Shown: piece by piece, positions 23,119 through 32,500 of the stretch
Numbering within the stretch: position 1 is the stretch's first letter
Layout: each line of letters starts with the position of its first letter
DNA from: Pomphorhynchus laevis
Lineage: Eukaryota; Acanthocephala; Palaeacanthocephala; Echinorhynchida; Pomphorhynchidae
Assembly: GCA_012934845.2 (NCBI GenBank)
Contig: WNNJ02003158.1
Span: 1-64,000 of the forward strand
Reading direction: 5' to 3'
DNA length: 64,000 nucleotides
Translations under genes and position numbers: made by a program
The notes under the pieces: generated by a model
Told to the model about the DNA's origin: nothing
Database searches by the model: none
Seen by the model: the letters and a program-made list of their open reading frames with translations, nothing else

Positions 23119-26100
23119 ATTTTAACGTGGCAAATGCGTGCCAGCGCACGCTTACATGACCACAACAAAACAAAACTGTGAATCAGGTGTCGAGTTTTGA
23201 ACGGAGGAGGTGTTTGAATGTGATAAAGGAGGGAGCGCGGCGGACGTCGAGAGAGAGTTGATTCCAGACAAGTGAGGCGGCGACGAGGAAGGATCGGAGA
23301 CCGTAGTTGTTGGAGTAATTAGGAACGTGGAGTAAGAGGGTATGACAGGAACGAAGCGATAGCGAGGTGGGGCGAGTATCGTCTAAGAAAGGAAGGTTGA
23401 TGAACGATGGGGAGCCGACAGCGATGAGACGAAAAGTAACGAGAAGAAGGCGGAGTTTGATGCGGATGTGGATGGTGGGCCAGGAGAGTTGGGCAAAATA
23501 TGTGGATGTGTGGTCGAAGCGACGGAGACGAAAGAGCACTCGAACGGCGGTGTTGATTATTCGTTGTAGGGGTAGGATGATGGATTTTGGAGAATTGGCG
23601 AAAAGGCTAAGGCAGTAATCGATTTTAGGGAAAAGAAGCGATGAAAGAAGAGACATACAAGAACGGAAGTCGATAAGGGGGCAGATACGGCGGATGTCAC
23701 GAAGAATTAAGTTAGACGAGCGGACCTTGTCACGGACGAAGGGTTTAAGGGAAAGGTGATCATCGAAATGGAAGCCTAAGAAAGTGAGATTGTGGACCAT
23801 AGGGATGATCAAGGAGGCAAAAGATACAATGTGAGGAGATATGCTTGGTTTACGGGGAAGGATCCACATTATTTTGGACTTTTCGGCGTTTAGAACGAGA
23901 TGGAGATTGGAGAGACGTTTGTAGATAGAAGAAAGACAGTTGGAGGCAGAAATGCCAATATCGTGTATGCGATGTGCGGGTGCATGAGCATAGATTAGAA
24001 TGTCATCGGCGTATTGCATGACCTTAAAGGAGTAAGGTTTGATAAACGGAGATAGATCGCCAAGCAGAAGAGAGAAAAGTAGGGGACCTAGGACTGAACC
24101 TTTTGGGACCCCGCAAAAAATAGGGATGGGAGGGGAAGATGATGAATTAGAACAGACGCGAAAGGAACGGTCGGATAGATATGAGGCGAACCATGCTACG
24201 GAAGAGGAAGAAAAGCCGTAATCATAACGAAGGCGAGAAAGGAGGACATAGTAATCGACAATATCGAATGCGGAGGAGAGGTCGAGGGAGATGAGAACAC
24301 TATATAGAGCCTTGTCTCGCGAAATGAGTAAGTCGTTGTACACTTTTATGCATGCGATTTCTGTCGAGTGATTAGAGCGGAAAGCGAATTGGAAAGGATG
24401 GTACAGATTGGATGAGGAGAGATAAGCGTTGATTTGTATTAAGATGAGGCGCTCTAAGAGCTTAGAAAGAGTAGGGATTAGTAAAATGGGGCGATAGCTA
24501 GAAGGAAGGGAGGGGTCGAGCGATTGTTTCTTAAGGAGGGGACGAACGATTGCGGATTTCCAGTGTGAAGGGAAGATACGACTGCGGATGGACGAGTTAA
24601 ACAAGGTTGTGAGAAATAGGGATATCGATGAGCATATATATTTAAATATGTGGGTAGGCAGGGGATCGGCAGGTGAGGTTTTGTTGGGCAATGACATGAG
24701 GACAGATGATACTTCTGTAGGTGATACAGGGAGAAGATGAAAGAGTTCCGGAAGGATGATATTAGACTGGGCAGAGTGGGATAGGATGAAGACCGGCGTG
24801 TGAGAGAGCAGCGTGGATACTTTAGTCTGGAGAAATGACGAATAATCATTAGCATTGATGTTGCAAGGCGTAGAGGAACGAGCCAGGATTGAGTTAAAAG
24901 TATGCCAGAGAGTCTTAGAGTTGAATGAAGTGATGATTTTATGCTGCCAGAAGGAGTTGCATTTGGTACGTAGTAGGTGGAGATGAGACCGGCGAAGAGC
25001 AAGATAGGAATCACGAAAAGACGGAGTGATCGAGCGGAAATCGCGTCTGAGAGAGCGGTGATAGACTCGAAAAGCATGGCGGAGTCGACGCTTTGAGAGT
25101 AGGCATTGGATGTCAAACCATGGGGCACGGTGCAAGCGACGGTGTGGGTGAGACTTGAAGGGCAAGAGAATATCGAGAGTGGATGTGATTTCAGAGTCGA
25201 ACAGAAAAGCGAGATCGTGATGAGATGAATATGTTATTGTGGGTAATGATAGAGACGATTTGAGTAAGGCAGAGCCGAGAAGGGAGATGTCATGATTTCT
25301 ATAAGGGCGACGTAGGATTGTAGGTGTGTGAGGAGGGGTGTGGTTGCGAGCGAGATCAAGGGTGATAAGAAAGTGATCGGATAGACCAGGATCAGAGATG
25401 GACAGTGAGGTGTGGGCAGCAAAATGATCGGGGATGGCGATGATGTCGAGTGTTCCGCCAAGTATATGTGTGGGGGCAGTGGAGATTAGTTTGTAATTGT
25501 AGTTGGATAGAATGTTGATGAAGCGGATGGAATCTGTGGAAGAGGGGCGGTCTAGGCGGATATTGAAGTCGCCTAGAACGAGTGAAGGGATTGAGGACAA
25601 AGAACAATGAGAAAGAAGGTCAGCGAGTTCGGTAAAAAATAAGGCTGTAGGAGCTGATGAACCGGGACGGTATACAATGGCGAGATCTAGAGTGATCGGG
25701 TTAGAATAACGACAAGTGAGCAATTCAAAAGAGCAAGGACTGAAAGGGGGATTGATTTTGCGAAGAGACGCTGGGTGACGCGCGAATGCGACGATGCCGC
25801 CATGATTAGAGGATTTAGAAGGGCATGAGCTGAGGGGGTGGGCGGATTCGACTAGGGAGCAACCGGCAGAGAGCAGACGGCGAATGGAAAGGTCGTCGGA
25901 ATCTGAGTGCCAGGATTTGGTGAGACAGAAGAGATCGATGGATTGCTTGGTGAATACGTTGAGGATAAGATTGGATTTATTGAGAATAGATCTAGTGTTG
26001 AGGAGACCGAGGCGGAAACCGTGTGCTGTGGCGAAAGAGACTAGTGGAGAAGACACCTAGGAGAGATGGTGCGCCATCGAATTTTTGGACGGGTGTGGAC

Positions 26101-27043
26101 AACTTGAAAATTTCCGTCTATGTTTCGGATGGCGAGTGATGTTTCGCCGTTTTCCTCGCGACGGCGTTTTTCGATGCGGGCTGAAGAGATTTGAGCGATT
26201 TCGGAAGGGGCGCGATTGAGGAAAATTCGAGTGGTTGAAGATGACATGAGTTTGGATCGTTGAGAGAGGACAGAAGACGCGTGAGAGCGATGCTTGAAAA
26301 CATTTTTAGGAGAGGGGGTTGGGAAGGATTAGATTGAGAAGATTTGTTTAGACGGATGAATGCGACAGGATAAATGTCCTTGAAAAAGGATGGTTTATCC
26401 GCAGGAACAATAGACGAGAGGATGGATCTGAAGGCGGAAACATCGTGGTCCAGACGTGCTTGTGGAGATAAGGAGTTAGAAGGCGTGATATTAGTAACAA
26501 TGACGCAACGATCGCGAGAAGCAAAGCGCTTCCGTAAAGGAGGACGACTGACGTGAGTGGGTGAGATCACGATAGAAGAGCTGGCAGTTGATGATTTGGA
26601 GGGATTTGATTTGATGACGGGAGACATAGAGGATAATGATAATAAAGAGAGTGGCAAGCGATGTGAGGAAAGGTTATGAGTAGAAGGATAGTGGAGGTTG
26701 GTGGAGGTGATTTTGATTGATGGATGCGAGTTATTGAGAAACGAGACGGGAAGGACGGGACGTGGGGTGTCGGGGAGTGAAGATGACATGGAATGGGAAG
26801 TGTATATGGTGGCAGGGTCGGTGGGTGGAGAAAGGACATTAGAAACGACGGGGGTAGTTTGAATTGACGTGTTGGATGTTGATATGTGCTTATTGGAAAG
26901 GTTGCATATTAGTTTGTTGGCACAAAAACCACATACGAAGTCTTCTTTAGCCTTATTCTTGTCGCAGTTGATTGTTGTCCAGACGCTGCAGTCGTGTATC
27001 GAGCACTGTACTTGCAGTTGTCCATAGTTGGTGTCGGTCAAAC
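23119..27043 (-). mobile_element. LINE B3: family B, best preserved copy
   Basis: Near-complete two-ORF LINE of CR1/L2-like type: ORF1 (27043-26118), then ORF2 (26077-23183), then a 3'UTR with a GCGTGCCAGCGCACGC hairpin and the AACGTTAAAATAAATCC-type end. The 5' end is truncated eight codons into ORF1, where it joins unrelated sequence at GACCGACACC. It is an inverted relative of B2 (19594-21705). Confidence 0.92.
23183..26056 (-). CDS. LINE B3 ORF2: endonuclease-reverse transcriptase polyprotein
   Basis: 957 open codons. Residues about 15-235 are an APE-type endonuclease: LLNTRSILNKSN, CLTKSWHSDSDD (the catalytic Glu of TES/TET is Lys here), AIVYRPGSSAP, VLGDFNIRLD, GGTLDIIA, GLSDHFLI. Then a linker, RT fingers (SSYRPILLIPTLSKLLERL), motif A (SLDLSSAFDIVDY), motif B (CGVPKGSVLGP), catalytic MQYADDILIYAHAP at about residue 670, and a C-terminus SLVWNQLSLDVRRAPSFITF. 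The frame shown begins at a GTG; the natural ATG (26077, MAHHLS) is six codons upstream of an in-frame TAG. The RT looks intact, the endonuclease does not. Confidence 0.92.
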   Translation of the reverse strand: MSSPLVSFATAHGFRLGLLNTRSILNKSNLILNVFTKQSIDLFCLTKSWHSDSDDLSIRRLLSAGCSLVESAHPLSSCPSKSSNHGGIVAFARHPASLRKINPPFSPCSFELLTCRYSNPITLDLAIVYRPGSSAPTALFFTELADLLSHCSLSSIPSLVLGDFNIRLDRPSSTDSIRFINILSNYNYKLISTAPTHILGGTLDIIAIPDHFAAHTSLSISDPGLSDHFLITLDLARNHTPPHTPTILRRPYRNHDISLLGSALLKSSLSLPTITYSSHHDLAFLFDSEITSTLDILLPFKSHPHRRLHRAPWFDIQCLLSKRRLRHAFRVYHRSLRRDFRSITPSFRDSYLALRRSHLHLLRTKCNSFWQHKIITSFNSKTLWHTFNSILARSSTPCNINANDYSSFLQTKVSTLLSHTPVFILSHSAQSNIILPELFHLLPVSPTEVSSVLMSLPNKTSPADPLPTHIFKYICSSISLFLTTLFNSSIRSRIFPSHWKSAIVRPLLKKQSLDPSLPSSYRPILLIPTLSKLLERLILIQINAYLSSSNLYHPFQFAFRSNHSTEIACIKVYNDLLISRDKALYSVLISLDLSSAFDIVDYYVLLSRLRYDYGFSSSSVAWFASYLSDRSFRVCSNSSSSPPIPIFCGVPKGSVLGPLLFSLLLGDLSPFIKPYSFKVMQYADDILIYAHAPAHRIHDIGISASNCLSSIYKRLSNLHLVLNAEKSKIMWILPRKPSISPHIVSFASLIIPMVHNLTFLGFHFDDHLSLKPFVRDKVRSSNLILRDIRRICPLIDFRSCMSLLSSLLFPKIDYCLSLFANSPKSIILPLQRIINTAVRVLFRLRRFDHTSTYFAQLSWPTIHIRIKLRLLLVTFRLIAVGSPSFINLPFLDDTRPTSLSLRSCHTLLLHVPNYSNNYGLRSFLVAASLVWNQLSLDVRRAPSFITFKHLLRSKLDT

Positions 27044-27071
27044 CATCCAAACCGTTTGAATTAGAGTTCAC
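26118..27071 (-). CDS. LINE B3 ORF1
   Basis: 317 open codons of which the first dozen are non-LINE sequence fused at the truncation point. Residues 23-56 hold the PHD-like pattern (C-SIHD-C, W, DFVCGFCANKL). A Ser/Pro/Thr-rich middle follows, then a conserved core FASRDRCVIVTNITPSNS, DHDVSAFRSILSSIVP and FKDIYPVAFIRLNK, which could be an RRM-like fold. The end is basic (ASKNAVARKTAKHH). The presumed role is to bind the LINE RNA. No ATG is present at the expected place, so this copy probably lacks its own start. Confidence 0.8.
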   Translation of the reverse strand: MNSNSNGLDGLTDTNYGQLQVQCSIHDCSVWTTINCDKNKAKEDFVCGFCANKLICNLSNKHISTSNTSIQTTPVVSNVLSPPTDPATIYTSHSMSSSLPDTPRPVLPVSFLNNSHPSIKITSTNLHYPSTHNLSSHRLPLSLLSLSSMSPVIKSNPSKSSTASSSIVISPTHVSRPPLRKRFASRDRCVIVTNITPSNSLSPQARLDHDVSAFRSILSSIVPADKPSFFKDIYPVAFIRLNKSSQSNPSQPPLLKMFSSIALTRLLSSLNDPNSCHLQPLEFSSIAPLPKSLKSLQPASKNAVARKTAKHHSPSET

Positions 27072-27240
27072 TATTGGTGCATCTGCATGAATTGTCGATG
27101 ATCCAGCAATAAAAATAGACGCATTGCCAAAACCACATGCAAATTTTCGCTCATCAAGTTTGTCAATCTGACCATGGAAACGATAACGTGATTTAAACGT
27201 TACAATTGGTGAAATAGTAGAATTGATAAAGTTATACTTT
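27044..27240 (-). other. Unidentified open sequence fused upstream of LINE B3 ORF1
   Basis: Reading leftward, the frame of ORF1 stays open across the LINE 5' junction: ISPIVTFKSRYRFHGQIDKL, DERKFACGFGNASIFIAG, SSTIHADAPIVN. The composition looks coding. I do not recognise it; it could be a host exon or part of another element into which B3 inserted. Confidence 0.4.
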
Positions 27241-27424
27241 AACTTTAATAGTTGAAAGAAAATTATTAATGATTGCCGAGAGAAACAATCTGATCTGGGA
27301 CTGTTGATCTGGAACTGTGATCTATTTATTCTCTCAAATAACTAAGTTACTTAAATTTATTAATTACTTTATAAAATATTATTTTTTTAAATGTCATTTT
27401 TTTGTCATTTAGATAAGACATAAA

Positions 27425-27836
27425 TTAACCAAACCTCATATATAGCCGGAAAATCGTTTATTTAATGTACTCTCATAACTATATCGGAATCGCTGAAGTA
27501 ATGAATAAGATAAAATAAATTTAAAATTACATTTTTTATTTTGTGATTTATATATTTGATATTTTAACATATCGTGTACTAGCATGATTAGCATTCATAA
27601 TATAAATTTGGAATGCATTGGCTGAGTATAACAAAATATATTAATTTTTTGTTTTGAATTTTATTTTTTCCATATTTTTTTCGGGTACAAATGATTCCTG
27701 ATTCGTAAGAGGCAATAAATACAAATGTAATAAGCAATTGTATAAAATTTGCAGCTTTAAAAATCAATATTTATACTAAAGACTGAATATACTAATGCTG
27801 ACGGCTATATATATTTAACTTTCTTTCTCTCGACAA
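27425..27836 (-). repeat. Dispersed AT-rich repeat, partner of 11.4-11.6 kb
   Basis: Reverse complement of about 27425-27545 matches 11480-11600: both have TTACTT, CGATTxCGAT, TATGAGAGT and TTTTCCGGCTATATATGAGG in the same order. The rest of the segment (to 27836) is AT-rich and unassigned. Confidence 0.55.
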
Positions 27837-28125
27837 TTCTGGTCCTGTGTACTGTGCGCTGCGTTCCCGTAATTCCCTTCTTTTACATGTCCCAAACTAC
27901 TCTACCTCTTTTGGCATCCGCTCCTTCGTTGCGGTTGCTCCTCTCTCGTGGAATCAGCTGCCCATTCATATCCACCAATCAACATCAATGCCGTGCTTAA
28001 ACGCCAAATCCAATTCCATTTCAACAATTAACTAATTAATCTGACTTTTGCTGTATTCTTTTTTAGTGGTCATGTAAACGTGCAGTTTGCATGCATTTGC
28101 CACGTTGAATAAATTATTGTATTAT
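27837..28125 (+). mobile_element. LINE A4: family A 3' end fragment
   Basis: Frame 27847-28035 reads YCALRSRNSLLLHVPNYSTS, then PLSWNQLPIHIHQSTSMP, the C-terminus of family A ORF2. The 3'UTR with ATGTAAACGTGC, TTGCATGCATTTGCCACGTT and tail AATAAATTATTGTATTATTA follows. It shows the family's 3' end clearly. Confidence 0.88.
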
Positions 28126-28280
28126 TATTATAAGAACAATTATTTATCATTTCCGTATTAAAATTACACAGAAATGTTTTCTCGTTTTTTACTGTGCTAT
28201 GGTACAAGTTTGTACATGTTTTTTACATATTTTTTGAATTACACAATCACATAATTGCTCATGTAATAAAAATAGAAACT

Positions 28281-28490
28281 CCCAGGTGGTTCAGTCGTAA
28301 GGCGGCGTGTTGGATCGGTTGGGGGGGGCTCAGATCCCCATGGATTTGAGGCCTTAAAGCGTTGAGGACTATAGCAGAAGTATGAAGTTATCTAATCTCT
28401 GACTGAATTAACTAACTATAATCTCTTTTTGACCTTATTTATGTATTTATTGTTGTATTTTTTAGTAAGAAAATCTTTATAAAAATAGAA
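28281..28490 (+). mobile_element. tRNA-derived SINE, copy 2
   Basis: Begins CCCAGGTGGTTCAGTCGTAA, an A-box-like sequence, with GGCTCAGATCCCCATGG as a B-box-like element about 45 bp on, then GATTTGAGGCC. The tail region ends AGTAAGAAAATCTTTATAAA. The same order is found at 3878 and, inverted, near 28690. RNA polymerase III would be the expected promoter class. Confidence 0.65.
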
Positions 28491-28564
28491 ACAGCGTAAT
28501 AATAAAGATTTTTAAAAAAACTATATAACCGATAAAAAATTAGAAAAAGAAACGCAGAAGCAAG

Positions 28565-28690
28565 AATTTACGTAAAAACAATCTGGTCGTTCCAGTCAGT
28601 CATCTTCTCTCAGTCTACGGCCTCAGGTCAAGCGGGATCTGATCCCTTCAGCCAATTGAAACAGCGTGATTCAATTTAAACCGCTTCGAA
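28565..28690 (-). mobile_element. tRNA-derived SINE, copy 3 (reverse)
   Basis: The reverse complement reads CACGCTGTTTCAATTGGCT, GGGATCAGATCCCG and GACCTGAGGCC, matching the body of SINE copy 2 (GCGTGTTGGATCGGTTGG, GGCTCAGATCCCC, GATTTGAGGCC). It is more diverged than copy 2 and the A-box is degraded. Confidence 0.55.
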
Positions 28691-29100
28691 ATTAAACAAT
28701 AATATGTTAGGGAAATGCTGGCGATTTTTTTAATTATAAAAATTGACTACTGAAAATTTGAAACGGGTTTTGTAAACACTTTTGCTAAAATGGCAGATTT
28801 TATTATATTGCCACGCTACTATATAAAAATAGATTTTTTTACGTGACAAATGAAATCATTGCGACAATGAAATCATTTCATCATTGCGACAACGTTTTCA
28901 TTCCATGCTTGAGCCGATGATTACTCAGTTAAAATTTTCACAATTACCAGTTTCATCATTACTATGTAATTAATTTTTTATTGTTATTTAAGAAAATCTT
29001 TATTATTATTATTTTTTCACTTCAAAAAGTTATAGTATCGTCTCTACATTTTAAACTGTTCGATTTCCTTAGATGAAATCAGCTATAAATTATTCTATAT
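28691..29100. other. AT-rich upstream region of EIF2B5
   Basis: No gene seen. It includes a local duplication of GACAATGAAATCATT / CATCATTGCGACAA (about 28850-28890) and, at about 28985-29010, another SINE-like end (TTAAGAAAATCTTTATTATT). No clear core promoter could be picked out. Confidence 0.4.
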
Positions 29101-29124
29101 TTTGAACATATTGATTCTTCCTAG
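29101..29124 (+). promoter_or_regulatory. Possible splice or trans-splice acceptor just before EIF2B5 start codon
   Basis: The bases before the ATG read TTGATTCTTCCTAG, a plausible 3' splice site whose AG abuts the start codon. It could be the end of a 5'UTR intron or a spliced-leader acceptor. The sequence alone cannot separate these, and no TATA or initiator element was evident upstream. Confidence 0.35.
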
Positions 29125-29235
29125 ATGATGTCGGGATCTCGATCGTTAGAAAAAAAGGAAGAGATCTTGAAAGCAGTAATCATCGCAGACATCTTTGATA
29201 AAAAATATAAGCTGATGACATCATATGATTCGTAT
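29125..29235 (+). CDS. EIF2B5: EIF2B5 exon 1 (start codon, first strand of the nucleotidyltransferase fold)
   Basis: Encodes 37 residues starting MMSGSRSLEKKEEI and then LKAVIIADIFDKKYKLMT. The hydrophobic strand followed by AD-x-F-x-x-K/R is what eIF2B epsilon proteins have near the N-terminus (human: VVADSF then basic residues). Two ATGs stand in tandem; I chose the first. The exon ends GAT TCG TAT before GTAAGT, phase 0, and joins exon 2 in frame. An AG at 29123-29124 after a pyrimidine-containing stretch sits directly before the ATG, so there may be a 5'UTR intron or a trans-splice acceptor there. Confidence 0.85.
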
Positions 29236-29573
29236 GTAAGTTTGCAATTGTACGTAATTAAAATACCGTACTGACTTTGTAATGTTGAGTTTTGATTTTT
29301 TCATTGTACTATATTGAATGATTCGCTATTAAAAATTGACTGATCGCAGTGCTTGCTTATAATGTAGCTATAATATTAACAGTAAATGTTTTTTACGATT
29401 TTTTGTTTTTGTGACAGTATATCAAAATCAAATCAAACGACTTATAAATAATATTATACTACTAAAAATATGTGAAACTAAATATTTAACTGAATCAAAA
29501 CGATGCACATAATATTTTAGAAAAATATTATAAAATATTTTTTATTTTATAAAATAAATATATTATTTAAAAA

Positions 29574-32500
29574 AGGATTTATTTTAACGTGGAAAATGCT
29601 TGAATGCTCACAATTACATGACTGCAAAACAACAAAAATCTAAGTCATGTGTCGAGAAGGTGGGTACGGAGGCTGTATTTGAATGTAATAAAGGAGGAAG
29701 CGCGGCGGACGTCGAGAGGGATCTTATTCCAGGCGAGTTGGTCTGCGACGAGGAAGGGTTGTAAGCCATAGTTGTTGGAGTAATTAAGAACGTGGAGTTA
29801 TAGCGAATTACGGGAACGCAGTGATAGAGAGATGGGACGAGTGTCGTCTAAGAAAGGGAGATGATGAACGATGGGTAACCGACAGCGATGAAACTAAAAG
29901 TTACGAGAAGAAGGCGGAGTTTGATGCGGATGGTAGACCAGGAGAGTTGGGCGAGATATGTGGATGTATGTTCGAAGTGACGGAGACGAAAGAGCACTCG
30001 AACGGCGGAGTTGATGATGCGTTGTAGGGATAGGATGATGGATTTTGGAGAATTTGCGAAAAGGCTGGGTAAGTAATCGATTTTAGGGAAGAGAAGCGAT
30101 GAAAGAAGAGACACACAAGAACGGAAGTCGATAAGTAGGCGGATACGGCGGATGTCACGGAGAATTAAGTTAGACGAGCGGACCTTGTCACGGACGAAGG
30201 GTTTTAGGGAAATGTGATCATCGAAATGGATGCCTAACAAAGTGAGATTGTGTACTATGGGGATGATCGATTAGTCAAAAGATACAATGGGAGGAGATAT
30301 GCTTGGTTTACGGGGAAGGATCCACATTATTTTGGACTTTTCGGCGTTTAGAACGAGATGGAGATTGGAGAGACGTTTGTAGATAGAAGAAAGACAGTTG
30401 GAGGCAGAAATGTCGATATCGTGTATGCGATGTGCGAGTGCATGAGCATATATGACAATGTCAACGTCGTATTGCATGACGTTAAAGGAGTAAGGTTTGA
30501 TAGACGGAGAGAGATCGCCAAGTAGAAAAAAGAAAAGCAAGAGATCTGAAAGAAAAGCAAGGACTGAACCTTGTGGGATCCCGCAGAAAATAGGGATGGG
30601 AGGGGGTGATGAATTTGCACAAACGCGAAAAGAACGGTCCGATAGATATGATGCAGGCCATGCTATTGAGGAGGAATAAAAGCCGTAAACATAACGCAGG
30701 CGATAAAGGAGGATGGAGTTGTCGAAAGCGGATGATAGGTCGAGCGAGATGAGTACACTATATAGAGCCTTCTCATGAGAAATGAGTAGGTCGTTGTGAA
30801 CTTTCATGTAGGCGATTTCTGTGGAGTGATTAGAGCTGATAGCGGATTGGAAAGGATGGTACAGATTGGATGAAGAGATATAAGCGATGATCTGTATTAA
30901 GATGAGGCGTTCCAAGAGCTTAGAAAGAGTAGGGAGTAGTTTAATGGGCGATAGCTAGAAGAAGGGGTGAGGTCGAGCGATTGTTTCATAAGGAGGGGAC
31001 GAACGATGGCGTATTTTCAGTGTGAAGGAAATATACGACTGCGGATGGACGTGTTTAACAAGGTGTTGTGGAAAGGGGATATCGGTGAGCTATGGATGTA
31101 AGTATGGAAGTAGGCAGGGAATCGACAGGTGAGGTTTTGTTGGGCAAAGATACGAGGACACATGATACCTTTGTTGGTGAGATATGAGGAAGGTGAAAGA
31201 GTTCCGGGGAGATGAGGCGAGGCGAGTAACAGTGAGATGTAATGAAAACGTGGTTGTGAGAGAGCAACGTGGATATTTCGATCTGGAGAAATGACGAATA
31301 ATTATTATGATTGATGTTGCGAGACGAAGAGGAGCGAGAAAGGATTGAGTTAAAAGTATGTCAGAGAGACTTAGAGTTTAATGAAGTGATGTTTTTTTGC
31401 TACCAGAAGGAGTTGCATTAGGTACGTAGTAGGTTGAGATGACACTGGCGATGAGCAAGATAGGAATCACGGATATACGGGGTGAGCGAGCGGATATCAC
31501 GTATGAGAGAGCAGTGATAAACTCGAAAAGCATAACGGATTCGACGTTTTGAGAGTAGGCATTGGATGTCAAACCATGGTGCACGGGACGGTAAGGGTGA
31601 GGCTTGAAGTGCAAGAGAAGATCGAGATTGGATATGAGTTTAGAGTCGAAAAGAAAGGCGAGATCGTTAAGAGAGAAAGATGTTATCATGGGAGAATATA
31701 GATATGATTTGAGTAATGCAGAGTGGAGAAGGGGGAGGTCAATATTTCTCCAATGGCGACGTAGGATGGTAGCTGTGGGAAGCAGGAGTGTTTGGAAATT
31801 AGATTAAGAGTGGCGAGAAAGTGATCAGATAGACCAGGATCGGAGATGGACAGTGAGGTGCAGGCAGCCAAACGATCGGGGACAGCGATGATGTCGAGTG
31901 CCCTGCCAAAGATATGTGTGGGGGCAGTGGAGATGAGTTTGTAATTGTAGTTGGATAGAATGGTTTTGTACTGGATGGAATCGGTGGAAGTGGGGCGTTC
32001 GATACGGATGTTGAAATCGCTAAGAATGAGTGAAGGGATGGAGGACAAATAACAGTGAGAAAGGAGGTCAGCGAGTTTGGTAAAAAAAATAAGGAGGTAG
32101 GAGCGGATGAATCAGGACGGTATACAATGGCGAGATCCAAAGTGATCGGCTAGAAGAACGACAAGTGAACAATTCAAAAGAGCAAGGCTAAAACGGGGAA
32201 TGATTTTGCGAAAAGACTCGTGATTAACGGTCAGATGGCACAATGCCGCCATGATTAGAGAATTTAGAATTTGATGAGCTGAGGGGGCGGGCGAATTCGA
32301 CTGGTGAGCAACCGGCAGAGAGCAAGCGGCGAATTGAGATGTCGTCATAATTGGAGTGCCGGGATTCGGTGAGGCAGAAGAAATCGATGGATTGCTTAGT
32401 GAATAGGTTGAGGATAAGACCGGATTTATGGAGAATATATCTATTGTTGGGTAGGCCGATGCTGAAACCGTGTATGGTTGTGAAAGGGGCTAGCGGAGAA

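Noticed and set aside
23367-24221. Plus-strand open frames rich in Arg/Glu/Lys (for example 23367-23618, 24039-24221) over LINE B3
   Set aside because: They are antisense shadows of the B3 ORF2 frame and of its purine-rich complementary strand; the same shadows occur over B2 and B4.
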